Positions 25,531-36,320 of a stretch of 64,000 nucleotides of DNA are shown piece after piece (within the stretch, counting starts at the first letter, position 1; each line of letters starts with the position of its first letter). This stretch comes from Cricetomys ansorgei. Taxonomy: Eukaryota > Chordata > Mammalia > Rodentia > Nesomyidae. A model generated the notes under the pieces. The model ran no database searches, was not told the DNA's origin, and worked only from the letters and a program-made list of their open reading frames with translations. Position numbers and translations under genes: made by a program. The stretch is taken from assembly GCA_026225945.1 (NCBI GenBank), contig JAMJFZ010001815.1, forward strand, positions 3,880,001 through 3,944,000. Direction: 5' to 3'.

Positions 25531-25571
25531 TTTCTCTCTCTCATTTTCCTTCTTTTTTTTTTTTTTTTCAG
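25531..25571 (+). other. Strong 3' splice-site-like sequence
   Basis: An almost unbroken pyrimidine tract (about 38 nt, including 16 T) ends in TTTTCAG|AAAATAAAAG, with AG at 25570-25571. It matches acceptor consensus very well, but a stop codon follows quickly in every frame. Only a non-coding exon would be plausible. Confidence 0.22.
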
Positions 25572-27332
25572 AAAATAAAAGTGAAGATGGATGATGGATT
25601 AGTCCAATACTCTATTTTACTACTGCCTTAGGTATATGTCATTACCTTGGATCTACAAAAACATAGGTGTGCACTGATGGCAAGGACCTGCTATTGAAAT
25701 TAAAATTGACTTTTTTTTTTCTCTGATGAAGGTTGAGCCAGCTAAAAGCCAGGTGCTCTCCTAAGTACACTGTTGCAGGCTGAATGAAAGAAGACACGCT
25801 TGGGGAACCGGGTTTTTGGTTTTTGGAGGGCTTTCTGATTCTGCCAGCAGCATCCCGCGAAAGTGCTTCTCCTGTGTCTCCAGCTCAACTCTTGAATCAA
25901 CATGTGCAGAATCACTGCTCAAGACACAAAGTGCATCAGCCTTCGGAGCAAAGCCTTTTGAGCACCACAGGAACTATAAACACACAGATCCGAGTCCACA
26001 TAAAAACCACCGAGTCTAATTTGAGTATTTAGTTTTCTCAGATGCAAATATCTTGATAATTGAGTTGTATGATTTTATGCTTAAAATTAAAAAAATCCCC
26101 ATAATGTCGTAAAAAATAAACTACCCAAATCAAAGTACAATTTTACATTAAGGATTTTTATCTTGGGGCAACTTCCCCCCCACCTCCAATTTAACAACCA
26201 AGAAAATTTTCTCTTATTTCAGCTTTCTAATTGTTTGACAGGGTTCTCTTTTGGAGAGAAACACAAACTCAACAGATAGGGTAGAGACATTTAAATATCT
26301 TCTCTAGGGTATAACCATAATAATTATATGGTAATGTAGGGACTTAATGTTTCTAAAATTGTGATACATAATGTTCTTGGATAAATGTAATCCCCTTAAA
26401 AGTATTTTTGCAAACAATATTTTCTTTCACCTAATTGGAATGAAGGCTGTAATGACTCAAACAGAGAAATACTGTATATTGTAAATGCCAGAATGTAACG
26501 AATACATCAGTATCACATAGCCCACATCGATAAATGTGTTCCTGAAGCAGACAACAGACTGAATGTGTTTACCTTATGACATGAATGTCCTGCTTTCTGT
26601 ATGTTCTCAGGGCCCGGCAACAAGTTTCCACCAAGGCTCTGTGAATTATATCGGGGCCGCGTACAGCGCTCCATACAGAACACCGCTTTCCGTTCGCTCT
26701 CTTCTGACACTGTTTATGTCTGGTTGGGCCACAAATAGACATAAATATAGCATAGATCACAGGGCTCCCTTGGGGAGTGTGGGGGGTGGGTGGAAGCTGG
26801 GTGTCTAAACCTTCTTACAAGAAGAGGGGACCAGAGCCCTAGAAGAAAGGGTGCTAAAGATACAGAGCTGAATTATACCACACTGAGCCTTTTGGCTAAT
26901 ACATTCTTAGGAATTTTATTACTTTCAAAAAGACTAGGACTTGAGCCTGGCTTCAAACTATCCAGACTTAATTGTACTTGGAGAGTATGTACTGTATGGC
27001 GGACACTGTGCCCCCAGCTCTCTCTGCCTGTCCCTGTCCCTGTTTCTGGGCTCTGGTGACATTTGCCATCCTATGCTGTCTTCTGTTTGTATGGGCAGGA
27101 TGCCCAGGTGCCTCTCAAGCGTCTTCACCTACACTACTTATTAGCCAGCCTTTGGGGGTTATCCCTAGCCAGTCAATGCCTTCCATTCCCTGTGGGCCCC
27201 ACAGGGCCTGAGGACAGTGATTTCTCTGCTGCTTTCAGGTGTCCCAGTCATCAGGGCTATAAAGGGATGCTACTAGGCTAATTTGGCACTGCCTCTTTCC
27301 AACAATACAGTATGCACTTGGCAAAATTCAAT
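25572..27332. other. Single-copy DNA, no gene seen
   Basis: Repeat-poor. The part around 26400-26780 contains CACAAATAGACATAAATATA and is enhancer-like in texture. The part around 26950-27290 has several overlapping short open frames without domains. Confidence 0.4.
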
Positions 27333-27349
27333 GAGAGAGAGAGAGGAGG

Positions 27350-27407
<58 letters not shown>

Positions 27408-27409
27408 GG
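27333..27409. repeat. (GA)n / GGGA-interrupted microsatellite
   Basis: About 77 nt of GA with AGGAGGGAGG and GGGAG interruptions. It is a pure homopurine tract. Confidence 0.95.
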
Positions 27410-27873
27410 CTAATTGAGCTATTTACCAGACGGCAGAGCCACCTGGAAAGCAGCCAGTCATGCTCAGTGTCTTAATAGCGTAGACTTTTGAGTCATTGCA
27501 GGGAAGAGCTTTCCCATATTTGTTTGTCTGCTTTATTTTCATTTGTCCTTTGGTGTGGCATGGGAAGATGAGGGGATAGAAATGAGAGCCTAGCGAGGAG
27601 GGAGGACAGAAAAGGAAGACAGACTATAGAGCATGTGTTAACCCAGATCTGGAAGTAGGGAAAAACTAGCTGCATTCTATGAGGGGCAAGAAAATAATTT
27701 ATAATGTTAAAAAAAAAACCAGTAAAATTGAAAGCATTAGGATTTTCGTGGAAGTCTGCTCATCTTCATAAAGTTTTCTTCTTCCTTCCCTTGGAATAGG
27801 TCACCTTCTCCTGCACTGGTGCATTTCTTTGGCCATTTGTCAAAGCCATGTTGTGATGGAGGCTGGCTTGTCT
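27410..27873. other. Single-copy spacer
   Basis: No repeat body or gene recognised. Confidence 0.4.
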
Positions 27874-27988
27874 CGCGCTTTGCCTGTGCGGAGGGCGGGC
27901 GTCCGGCTGGAGCTGTGCGCACAGCGGCGCGCGAAGCCTTGCCTTGGGAACCGCCTTGGACAGGGAGCGTTTGTTGATTGGCAAGACG
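27874..27988. promoter_or_regulatory. CpG cluster, promoter-like (candidate)
   Basis: I count 14 CpG dinucleotides in 115 bp (for example TCTCGCGCTT, GGGCGGGCGTCCGG, CAGCGGCGCGCGAAG), against very few elsewhere in the window. An inverted CCAAT box (GATTGG) lies at about 27976-27981 and a GGGCGG GC-box core at 27893-27898. It is shorter than a formal CpG island. It could be an orphan CpG island, a non-coding RNA promoter or a CpG-rich enhancer. Open frames on both strands across it show no domain. Confidence 0.4.
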
Positions 27989-28444
27989 GCTGGGTGCAAA
28001 GGCTTTGCCAACCCATACCCCTCTTTTCTTTCCAAACTTGGCTCGAAGTTTCCTTTTTCCTGGAAGCTACTAAGTCTACTCCCTCTCAATTCTCCCCAGC
28101 CGGTCCTTTGTGTACACATCTTACACTCGGTGTTCACACTCCGTGTGCTTCGTGCTCTGAGTTCTTTTACACTTCAGCTTCAGTGACCTGACCAGAACCT
28201 AAACCTCTCCCAGGTGGGAGCCGTGTCTTCAGATTCCCCTCTTGCTCTAATATTTACAGTTTCCTAAGCATTTCTTCAGGGCTATTTACCAAACGTCCGT
28301 AGGGAATGGCCATCATGAGATGAAGTTTTTCTTTTAAAATCTTGGCTAAGCCTTTAAAACTCTCCATGCCCCATTTTATCATTATTAAAAGTAACCACAA
28401 CGTTTTCAAGTGTTCTATGAAAATTAATGGATAATTAACGGCGA
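27989..28444. other. Single-copy spacer
   Basis: Non-repetitive. It ends with an AT-rich ATGGATAATTAACGG motif just before the MIR. Confidence 0.4.
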
Positions 28445-28590
28445 CCGTGCAAGATAGTGATTAAGAGGGCTGGTTTTGGAGCCAGGCTGCCTGGTTTGAA
28501 TCCTGGATGGGCTCTGACTAACTGCTCAGTAATTATAATGCTTGGAAAACGTGCCGATCCGTTTGGGGCTTCACAGTTACCAAATGTGTA
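28445..28590 (+). mobile_element. MIR SINE (mammal-wide)
   Basis: AAGATAGTGATTAAGAGGGC followed by TTTGGAGCCAGGCTGCCTGG, TTTGAATCCTGG and GGGCTCTGACTAACTG matches the tRNA-like head and core of MIR in the forward direction. It is unusually well preserved for so old an element, in line with constraint on this stretch. Confidence 0.8.
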
Positions 28591-28782
28591 CTCGGAGCCG
28601 GCCACCTTTGACAGTCCAGGACTTCATCACCAGGACACCCCTAGGGGACAGATGCTGCTCCTGTTTCCATTTTTTGCACACAGCCTAGGCCAAGTGCTCC
28701 CACGGTGCTTGCTGTGGGTAAGTCAATAACGACCAAGCTAAAGCCTGTTCGATGAATTCACAAAGTTTCTCTGAACAGCCGA

Positions 28783-28997
28783 AACGAGAAGAGACGGCTG
28801 CGTTGTCTGGTTTTCTGCAATCTCCCGCCACTTGCCCTGCGTCTCCTGCTCCACGGAGCGACGCAGGCCTGGCAGCCGTGCAATCCGCCATGAGCACAGT
28901 TTACAGTGAGCTCAGAGATAAACAGAGTGAAGCCTGCCTGGCGTCCTCGCCAACCCTGCTTTCCCTGTGCGCCACATTCCTGTTACAACGTCGCAGC
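28783..28997. promoter_or_regulatory. Second CpG-rich block (candidate)
   Basis: About 16-17 CpGs in 215 bp (CCGAAACGAG, GACGGCTGCG, CACGGAGCGACGCAGG, AACGTCGCAGCC). It lies about 0.9 kb downstream of the first CpG cluster. Together they form the only CpG-dense interval of the window. Promoter or enhancer activity is an inference. Confidence 0.35.
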
Positions 28998-29123
28998 CAA
29001 GGGCCCATGAAAGGGTTTACCACTGAGATTGGCTGCCCCTCAAACTGTCAGAACTATTGCCAAGTGTTGCTGTGAAATAGTGGCACATCTTTTCCCTCTC
29101 AGAATTCTGAGATTCTCTGCGGC

Positions 29124-29125
<2 letters not shown>

Positions 29126-29152
<27 letters not shown>
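29126..29152. repeat. Poly-A run (27 nt)
   Basis: Uninterrupted A run. The sequence upstream (29000-29125) shows no SINE body. It could be the tail of a retrocopy on the plus strand, but no parent is recognised. Confidence 0.9.
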
Positions 29153-29154
<2 letters not shown>

Positions 29155-29840
29155 GTCCATTTGTATGTGCGTGTTATTCGTGTTTCTCTCTGTGTGTTCG
29201 CAGGCAATAGAGGTGACTCGTGTTTTGGTCTAATTTATCAGTGCTGATATCAGAGATTGAGCTTGTCTGAACACATATCCGGAGTCTAGACTGTAGCGAG
29301 CAGCTACCGTGTCTCACATGTGCCAGCACTGCAGTTCCCACACTGGAGGATTTCTGATGCACCTCTTTTCTAAGTATTACACTTTTCTTTTTTTTGGTTT
29401 AAATTTAAGCAATATAACTTATGTTCATTTCTGAAAATAGTCATAAGAATATCCTTTATTATTCCCAGGTCACTTAATTCTTTTCTCTAAAATGTTTCAG
29501 GTATCTAGGGCCTGAAGTAACTTAAGATTTTCGCTTACTAATTTTTTTATAAACGTTCCCCACTGACATTCCCAGAGGGCTACAGGGGGGCTACAGTACT
29601 TAACCCAAATGCAACGCACAGAGTATAGGCACAATTATCAATCCTAATTATTTTATATGTTTTAACAAGAATATTTTCTGGAATAATTAATTGTATCCTT
29701 TTGATTACCAAGTTCTCATTATTCCATCTGATCTCAATAAATGCTGGGAGAAGAGCTAAGCATATTATTGTAGACACAACAACAAGAAGGTTGAGAGAAG
29801 TAACCCCTACCTGGCTAGGCCACGTGTAGGCATTTGCTTG
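29153..29840. other. Single-copy DNA, no gene seen
   Basis: AT-rich, without a recognised repeat body. A small tandem GGGGGGCTACAG / GGGCTACAG occurs at 29577-29598. Confidence 0.4.
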
Positions 29841-29985
29841 TGTGTGTGTGTGTGTGTCGTGACCATAAATGTATATGTTTTGATGTGTATGTGTATATTT
29901 GTGTGAATACGAATATATCCTTTGTCTGTGCATGTTCTTGTGTGTATACATGTGTGTATGTATATATGTATGTGTGTGCACGTTT
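29841..29985. repeat. TG-rich degenerate microsatellite
   Basis: A short pure (TG)n followed by TGTATATG-type variants. It adjoins the tail side of the B4 SINE to the right. Confidence 0.85.
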
Positions 29986-29990
29986 GCTTG

Positions 29991-30244
29991 TGGGAACTTA
30001 GAGGCCAGATGAGGAGATGTATGCCCTCCTCTAGTTCAGCTTAACACTGTATTCCTTTAAGACTTTGATAGGTAGGCTAGGCAGCAAGACTCAGTGATTG
30101 TCTTGCGCCCTCCACTCCCCAGCACTGGGATTATAGCCATGCCCAGCCAGGCCTAGCCTTTTATGTGGGTGTTGGGAACTTGAACTTAAGTCCTCACGAA
30201 CGAAGGGCAAGCATTTCTGCCACTGATGCAGCTCTTTAGCCCCT
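29991..30244 (-). mobile_element. B4-class SINE
   Basis: The B1-like part is visible on the plus strand as CCCAGCACTGGGATTATAGC, then TTTTATGTGGGTGTTGGGAA. The ID-like head lies at the right end (minus strand GGGGCTAAAGAGCTGCATCA). Near full length, diverged. Confidence 0.85.
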
Positions 30245-30264
30245 GCTCCCTTTCATACTTTCCC

Positions 30265-30412
30265 TTGGGAATCTGGCTACAGGCACAAAAAGATCACCAA
30301 ATCTGAGGCTGCCTCAGTCCCTCATGTACAATGCTAAAGCATTTGCATCTAACCTGAGCCAGCCTTCCTTTCAACCACCTGCAGACGACAATGCTGTGGT
30401 AACAGTACACAA
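30265..30412. mobile_element. Tigger (Tc1/mariner-like) DNA transposon fragment
   Basis: CCAAATCTGAGGCTGCCTCA, GTACAATGCTAAAGCATTTG and CATCTAACCTGAGCCAGCCT match in order the well-known internal-terminal sequence of a mammalian Tigger-derived non-autonomous element. It is an ancient fossil that carries no transposase here. Confidence 0.65.
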
Positions 30413-31599
30413 AAAATATAGATTAAAAATAGCAAAGTAATAGAAATCTGTGAGTTTCTAGTATAAGACACGGTTTAGAAAGGGTTGTGGTCTGTGGTTT
30501 GAATCTCCAGATGTAGGAGCTGTACAGAAGCTGTTCCTCCTCATGTTCAGGAAGAACCAGAGTTAATTTCATACTTGGGCTTTGCCTCTAGTCTGACCTT
30601 TCAGCTACTGTGCTCTCTTGCCACCTGAACCTCATAATGAATCATAGGAAACTCATGTTTTGTATACATAGTAGCGTATGGTCAGATTATAATTTAAAAT
30701 ATGCACCACTTGGTTAAATTTGAATTTTGTGAAGAGTGTATCCAGTAGCGAGTTGTGTGGGCTGTATTTACACTAAAACTCTTCATTGTTTGTCTGAATT
30801 TTACCTGTACCAAGGAATGTGTTATTTTCATTTGCTAAATCAGGCAACAATAATTTGAATGTTCACAGAAAAACACAAGCCACCCCAGATTTTTTCAAAG
30901 CCTAACTTAATGTGTTTACTTGTTCTGGTGGCTGACGCTAGCTATTAGTCCTGTTCAGGGCCATGTCCTAGAGTGGAGATCACTGGGCTAAGATGGGAGG
31001 AACAGAGCTATGGGTTGGATCTGAGTTCAATTTAAGCAACTTCTTTCAGCTCAGTGACATAGGGAAGCTCCACACTTCAGTTTTTAAATGTCTCTTGAAG
31101 GCATATGGTTAAGTGTTTGGTCCACAGTAGGATGCTATGAGAGAGTATTAGATCATTAAGAAGTAGAGTCTAATGGGTCAATTTTGGGTCATGGGGGAAC
31201 ACACTGACAGGGAATTGTTTGCCTCTACCCCTTCATCTCTGTAGCTTCCTGGCCATGTAGTAAACAAGTCTGCTCCAGGACCTGATTCTGCTGAGATGTG
31301 TCACCACCTGCCCACAGCAAACAGGTGAATGGGCCATGAAACCGTGGACCAAGACGAAGCTTTTGTTCAAGCATTCATAACAGTAACATAATTTGTTGGC
31401 GACTACTAGTTCCCTCATTTATGAGAATGGTCCCCTTATAGTCCCAGTTACAGTGAGAAAAAGCTGTGGAACTTTAGATGTACCAGGTTATGGGCAATGA
31501 TTCTAGATTTATCATTAATCCAGACACTAGTGTTTCATCATCACAGCTAGGGAGGTGATTGTGTGGTGACCAGATCTTTGTGTTTCATTACACTCTTAC
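30413..31599. other. Single-copy DNA, no gene seen
   Basis: No recognised repeat or gene. Confidence 0.4.
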
Positions 31600-31846
31600 A
31601 TGCTATGGTGGCCACAGGCTGTAGCTAGCCTCTGGACTAGTTGGCACTTGAAACATTTCTTGCTGAGCATACAGAATGAATGCTGAATTTGAAGTGCTAG
31701 AATTGATATCAGAATTTAAACTGTATGATAAATTATACTAATTTGAAATTTTTACTCACCTATTTTTGAAGTTCATTTTATATGTTGTTTTTGAACATAA
31801 TTTTTAGATATAAAGATTACATATGGCTCATGCTTGTGGCCTGTTC
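31600..31846. mobile_element. hAT-Charlie non-autonomous DNA transposon fossil
   Basis: Both ends and several inner blocks match the common mammalian hAT element with TGGTGGCCACAGGCTGTAGC at one side and TTACATATGGCTCATGCTTG at the other. TTGGCACTTGAAAC and TACTCACCTATTTTTGAAG lie between them. The exact MER family is not assigned. No transposase is encoded. Confidence 0.7.
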
Positions 31847-31907
31847 TCTCCCTCTCTTTGTCTCTTTCTGTCTCTCTGTCATTCTCATCTGTGTGTGTGT
31901 GTAAAAT

Positions 31908-32120
31908 TTCAGATTAAACCTAGGTAAGAGCTGACTCATTAAACAGATACTCTACCACCAAGTTATACACTCAATCCTATTTTTAAGTTTTGTATATTTT
32001 ATACAAGGTCTGGCTAATTGGTGCAGTTCCACCTTGAATTCTCTTTGTGACTCAGGCAGGCCTTGTGATCTCCCGCCTAAGACTCCCGAGCAGCCTATGT
32101 TATTAGACTTGGCTTCTTGA
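31908..32120 (-). mobile_element. ID-like head plus old B1-like SINE
   Basis: 31911-31978 reads as the reverse complement of an ID-type tRNA-like unit (GATACTCTACCACCAAGTTA). It is followed by a B1-like reverse complement (ACAAGGTCTGGCTAATTGG, CTCAGGCAGGCCTTGTGATC, GACTCCCGAGCAGCC). Either it is a dimeric B1-ID SINE or two adjacent insertions in one orientation. Confidence 0.65.
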
Positions 32121-32255
32121 CTTTTATATCTATTGAAGGGTATTGCCCTTGAGACCTCAGGCCACAGGTTCACACTAAAATGCAATTCCATAATTTTTTT
32201 TTGTTTTTTTTTTCTTCTCATTTTTCTATGAGAAATCTATCTTGATTCTATACAG

Positions 32256-32365
32256 GCACACACACATGCATATGTGTACATATACATGCACATGCATGTG
32301 TAAATACATAAGCATTCACATATGTACACACAGACACAGATGTGTGAACATCCACACACACATGC
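32256..32365. repeat. Degenerate CA/CATG-rich repeat
   Basis: CA runs mixed with ATGCATATGTGTACATATAC-type palindromic steps. It is an old decayed array. Confidence 0.8.
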
Positions 32366-34853
32366 ATAATGTATTTCACTTACTGAATGTAAGAATGCAG
32401 ATTTGGCAAGAATGATATAGAAACTAGGAGCCAAAAGAAGTAATGAATTCAATCCATGGGAAGATTTCAGTGGTACTGGGAACATTGTAAAGCATTAACC
32501 TGGCCAAAGATTCACATCTGGACACATCTCCCATTCCGACACAGCAAGATGTCTTCAATGAAAAAAACAAGTTATGCAGAATCCGGAATGGGTGCTAGCA
32601 CCTGGACATTGCTGAAGCGTCCTGAGAGATTCAGCATTGGCTTAGCTGCTGAATTTTCAGAGAAAAATAATCAAATATGGCATATGTATGATTGTATGAT
32701 TCCCAATTAAACTATTTTAGGTCTGCAATTGGGAGCCAAGATTGAATACCTTTCCCAAGTTTTATAGAAATGCGGAGAAAATCTGGAAAGGCCTGATGCC
32801 TATTGCACTATGGGAAAAAGTGCTGCAGTTCACTATATTACTGGGTGGGTGGCATTCAGGAGAAGCATTCCTTGTAATGAACAGGAACACTACAATTATT
32901 TTTCTGCTTCACCTCCTTGCTCTATGCAATGCAGTTGAACTTGCCCTTTGAAAGATTAATCAAAGTCTGTGTTTACAATGACTTTGAGAATGTTACTATA
33001 ACTTTTGAGTTCATGCAATGTGATAGGAATTAATTCTACCAGGACAAAATTTAACTACATATATTCTACACTAACAAGATAAGTGGGCAGGCATTTTAGT
33101 GCCATGGCTGGTGTTTAGAACCTCTGGTTGGGTGTGGTTGATACTGAGTAATCATCACAATATTTGATGCTCTCATGGTTTTTTTTTTTTTGTGAGTTTT
33201 ATTGTTTTTTTTTTTTTTTTTAATCTTGAGACAAAGGCTAATTGTGACATTGATGATTCTCTTTAGACACACTAGTTCCATGACATGAGCCAAATAATGC
33301 CATATTTCTCTGTCTCAGTTAATTCTCTGGGTAAGCCTAGGCCCTCTGAAGGTGGGTCAAGGTCAAAGTGTCCATGAAGACAAAAGTGCCATAGATAATC
33401 TATATGTGATTGTCTCTTGGCACTGGGACCATTGCTCTGGTCTTTGTTGATGCTAGTCATCTTTCTTTCTGTGTAAATCCCTCTGTAATCACTGTGGACA
33501 TTTCTTTAGGATGCTTTGGACTCATTTCAAGGGACGTCATTCCTTGGGATGTTGATCAGCCCATGCTTCAGCCCTGTCTGGGTAGAGCATATTTTAACAT
33601 TTCTGTACTCCTTCTATTGTCATAACCATTGCTATTTCCCCCTTTCTTGACTCTAAGGTGCTGTGGAATGAGGCGAGGGTATATTACATGCCTATTGCAT
33701 ATCAAAGACAATTCTATATTTCTCACTTTCAAGGCCGCTTAGTCTCCAACCCTTACCTTCCCTATATCTTTTGACATTCCATGTCACATTTCTTAGAGAA
33801 CACTGGCATTTCCTGCTGTCTAACAGTGATCCCACATAGGCATTCATCTCAAAATCTCACACGTTTTCAGATGTTAAGAATAGTACTATAATCTCCTTGC
33901 AGACACTCCGGACTACGCACTGTTTCACACAGGGATTTATTTAGTTGACTTTCGAAGTGAGAGGGATCCAATCTCTTCCCTTTTAATACTCTAAGCACAT
34001 AGGCTGATCACCTACAGGTCTTCTCTATTGCACAGTCTTCTAATGTACATGGAAGGGAAGCAATGCTCACTTGGTAGGCCATGATCAGCTAGGAGGTAAC
34101 AAGACTATTTTGCCTCCTCTTAATAAACTGAGGATGATGTCAGACCCCACTGGTTTTATTTATCACCTTTACATGGGTACCAGTCTCTAAATACCAAACA
34201 ATAGAGCACAGGCTTGCTATCCATTAAGAATCCCGGCAGTTTAAATGCAGAATTATTTTGAGCAAAAACTAACCTATTACAACAATGATCCAACGAGCAA
34301 TGGCCACATGGAAATAAATCTGGGGGAATCTCAGGTTTCAAACTGCTACTTAAGTGCCTCTGGGCTAAAAGTTACCAAATTGAATGGGCAAGTAAGTATG
34401 GTCATTAAAATCTAAGTAGATGAAAATTGGATAATTGCATGCTGCTTTTTATCCCGCCACACATTGTATTAAAAGTTACAGTGTAGAACCATCTTCTCAG
34501 GAAATAAATAGACTAGACAGTTAAACAAGAGTGTTTCCACACTCTGTGAGAGGAATGCCACTGAGTGGCAGGGCTTTATGGCTCCATAATGTCCACCTCC
34601 TGGCCTTGTGTGTAACAGCCACTCAATAAAGATTTCCTGAGTCTATTAAAATGTGAATGTAAACAAAATTCCTATTTTTCCATTAAAACTGAAGAAAATA
34701 TGGTGATGGGAATTGTTTTAAAATGTAGTGCAGAATCAAACATAATTCATCTCTAGGTGGCTCTAAATTTGTAAGAAGACATTGATTTGCAAGTTTGCTT
34801 GATGATCATAAGATGGAGTATTTTGTAGTGTAAATTAATGCGAAACTAAAGTC
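32366..34853. other. Single-copy DNA, no gene seen
   Basis: Two T-rich runs (33179-33191 and 33206-33222) may be the tail of a degraded minus-strand SINE, since AATCTTGAGACAAAGGCTAA follows, but too little is left to call it. Open frames at 32456-32951 have no recognised family. A TTAATAAAC/AATAAA word at about 34126 and 34625 is not tied to a transcript. Confidence 0.4.
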
Positions 34854-34859
34854 ATCACC

Positions 34860-35217
34860 TGTGAAAGTTTATTTCTAGTTGTGTTTAAAATAATTGTTTT
34901 TGTGCACTGCTGGAAAAAGGGATGCAAAAGGCCTTGGTGTTTTGTATTGTCTGCAGGAATTGGATTTAAGTGGGGGTTGTTTAATTGCTTATGATCTGCA
35001 CATGGTATCAGTAGAACACCTAAGGAGTTCTGAATCAATAAAACACCTGGGTGCAGATGCTGGGGGCAGGGGTGGGGTGGGGATGGGGATGGCGGTCCAC
35101 TGTGAGAATGGCATTGGCCATGATGGTGGTTCCCTCTGCTGAGGGATGGAAGAGATTACACCTATGAAAATACCATCCTGTTTCCTTGCTGAGCCTCCAC
35201 AGCAGTGGACTACTACA
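34860..35217 (+). repeat. 5' LTR of ERVK-like copy A
   Basis: Starts TGTGAAAG (decayed from TGTTGGAAAG of the 3' LTR) and ends CTACTACA. The polyadenylation signal AATAAA lies at 35037-35042, with TG- and G-rich sequence just downstream. A GGGGTGGGGATGGGGATGG expansion near 35060-35092 is absent from the 3' LTR and explains part of the length difference. Confidence 0.85.
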
Positions 35218-35219
35218 AA

Positions 35220-35237
35220 TGGTCCCCAACATGGGGC
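35220..35237 (+). other. Primer binding site, tRNA-Lys type
   Basis: TGGTCCCCAACATGGGGC, two bases after the LTR end, matches the tRNA-Lys1,2-type site (TGGCGCCCAACGTGGGGC). The differences are at CpG positions and are as expected from decay. It is the priming site for minus-strand DNA synthesis and supports class II assignment. Confidence 0.85.
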
Positions 35238-36078
35238 AGGACATCACACCAGTTAATCCAATGTGGAGGCAAAGAAGAAAAAGAAATTCCAGACCTCACA
35301 GAGACTGATAAATTATGCTCAGGGAAGTTACCAAAGTATAGAGATTAAGGTATTAATTGAAGGCTCCTGAAGGGAGAGGAGCGAGAGAAAGGGAAATAAG
35401 CCTCTCTGAAGAGAAAATTGTGAAAATTAAGTGAGGGCAAGGCTCAAAAGTGAGTCACAAAAGAGAGGCCTTTAGAGAAAGACATTTTCATGATGAAAAC
35501 AAAGAATCCAGCCGGGAGGAGAGATAAAACAAGGTTCTATCCACTTTTCCTGATAATGGAGCTGATGCTCCCTCTCACAGCTGGTGGCAGCCAGGGCAAC
35601 TGAAATGGAAACCAGAGTGTACTCTTGTATAAACTGAGTTTATCGATGGCTTTTTGTGTGTGTGAATCCCAAGAGGGTCCTGTGTTTGAGGGCTATGAAA
35701 AGGTTGTATATTCCTCTTAGCAATGGTGAGAAATATCACCAAACCACCAGAAAGTTTCAACTAGAGATTCTTTCCACTGGCCCATGACCCCCTGCTGTTG
35801 TGGGAAACCATAGCTTAGAGACAAAAAGCTACTTAGTTAAACTGAACAGTTTTTTCTTTCTTTCTGCAAACCTGACTAAGATAAAGACAAGCTGTCCAGA
35901 CACTGGTGATGGTGGTGAGAACTCCGCTCAGGAGGGACTCTTACTACAGACAAAGTGACAAAGTTATTTTTCCATCACAAGACTCTTATCTTAAAATCTG
36001 GAAAGTGTTTCCTAAGGGTCAGCACACAGAAGCTGTCGTCCAGAACTGGTGAAGTTGTATCTCATGCTGACAGCTGAA

Positions 36079-36320
36079 CTTGGCACTGTAAGAGTCACCC
36101 AGTCAGTGTTGTTTTTGAAGGCATGAAGAAGTCTATGGAAAGCAACTGAGGCTTGGCACTATGAGGAGCCAGGAAAGGCCATTAGAGAAGGTGCAGCCAA
36201 AGTAGCAGTTGAATGAAGGGGTCGTGTAAAGAAGTTGAGACTTGGCACCATGAAAATCACCCAGGAGAGGTTATTGGTGAAAGTGCAGCCCAGTTGCAGC
36301 AGAAGACCCCAGAAGTTTTT
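36079..36320 (+). repeat. Three degenerate interior repeats in ERVK-like copy A
   Basis: CTTGGCAC(T/C) followed by an ATGA/GTAA and CACCCAG-like stretch recurs at 36079, 36152 and 36241 (spacing 73 and 89 bp). GTGCAGCC-AGTTGCAG or AGTAGCAG segments also recur. These are imperfect tandem units in the non-coding interior. Confidence 0.6.

Noticed and set aside
27829..28191. 120- to 123-codon frames on both strands over the CpG cluster
   Set aside because: GC-rich DNA has few stops. The frames overlap on opposite strands and show no domain, so CpG density alone explains them.
29580..29981. 133-codon minus-strand frame rich in Thr-His
   Set aside because: Its start is translation of the TG-rich array, and the rest matches nothing.
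33179..33260. T runs plus a GAGACA-like word, possible minus-strand SINE remnant
   Set aside because: Too short and diverged to assign. Listed only as T-rich sequence.
34600..34660. CACTCAATAAAGATTTCCTGAG, MIR/L2-like 3' end; a similar stretch at 54627-54660
   Set aside because: Only a 3'-end-like word without any body. It may be a chance AATAAA context.
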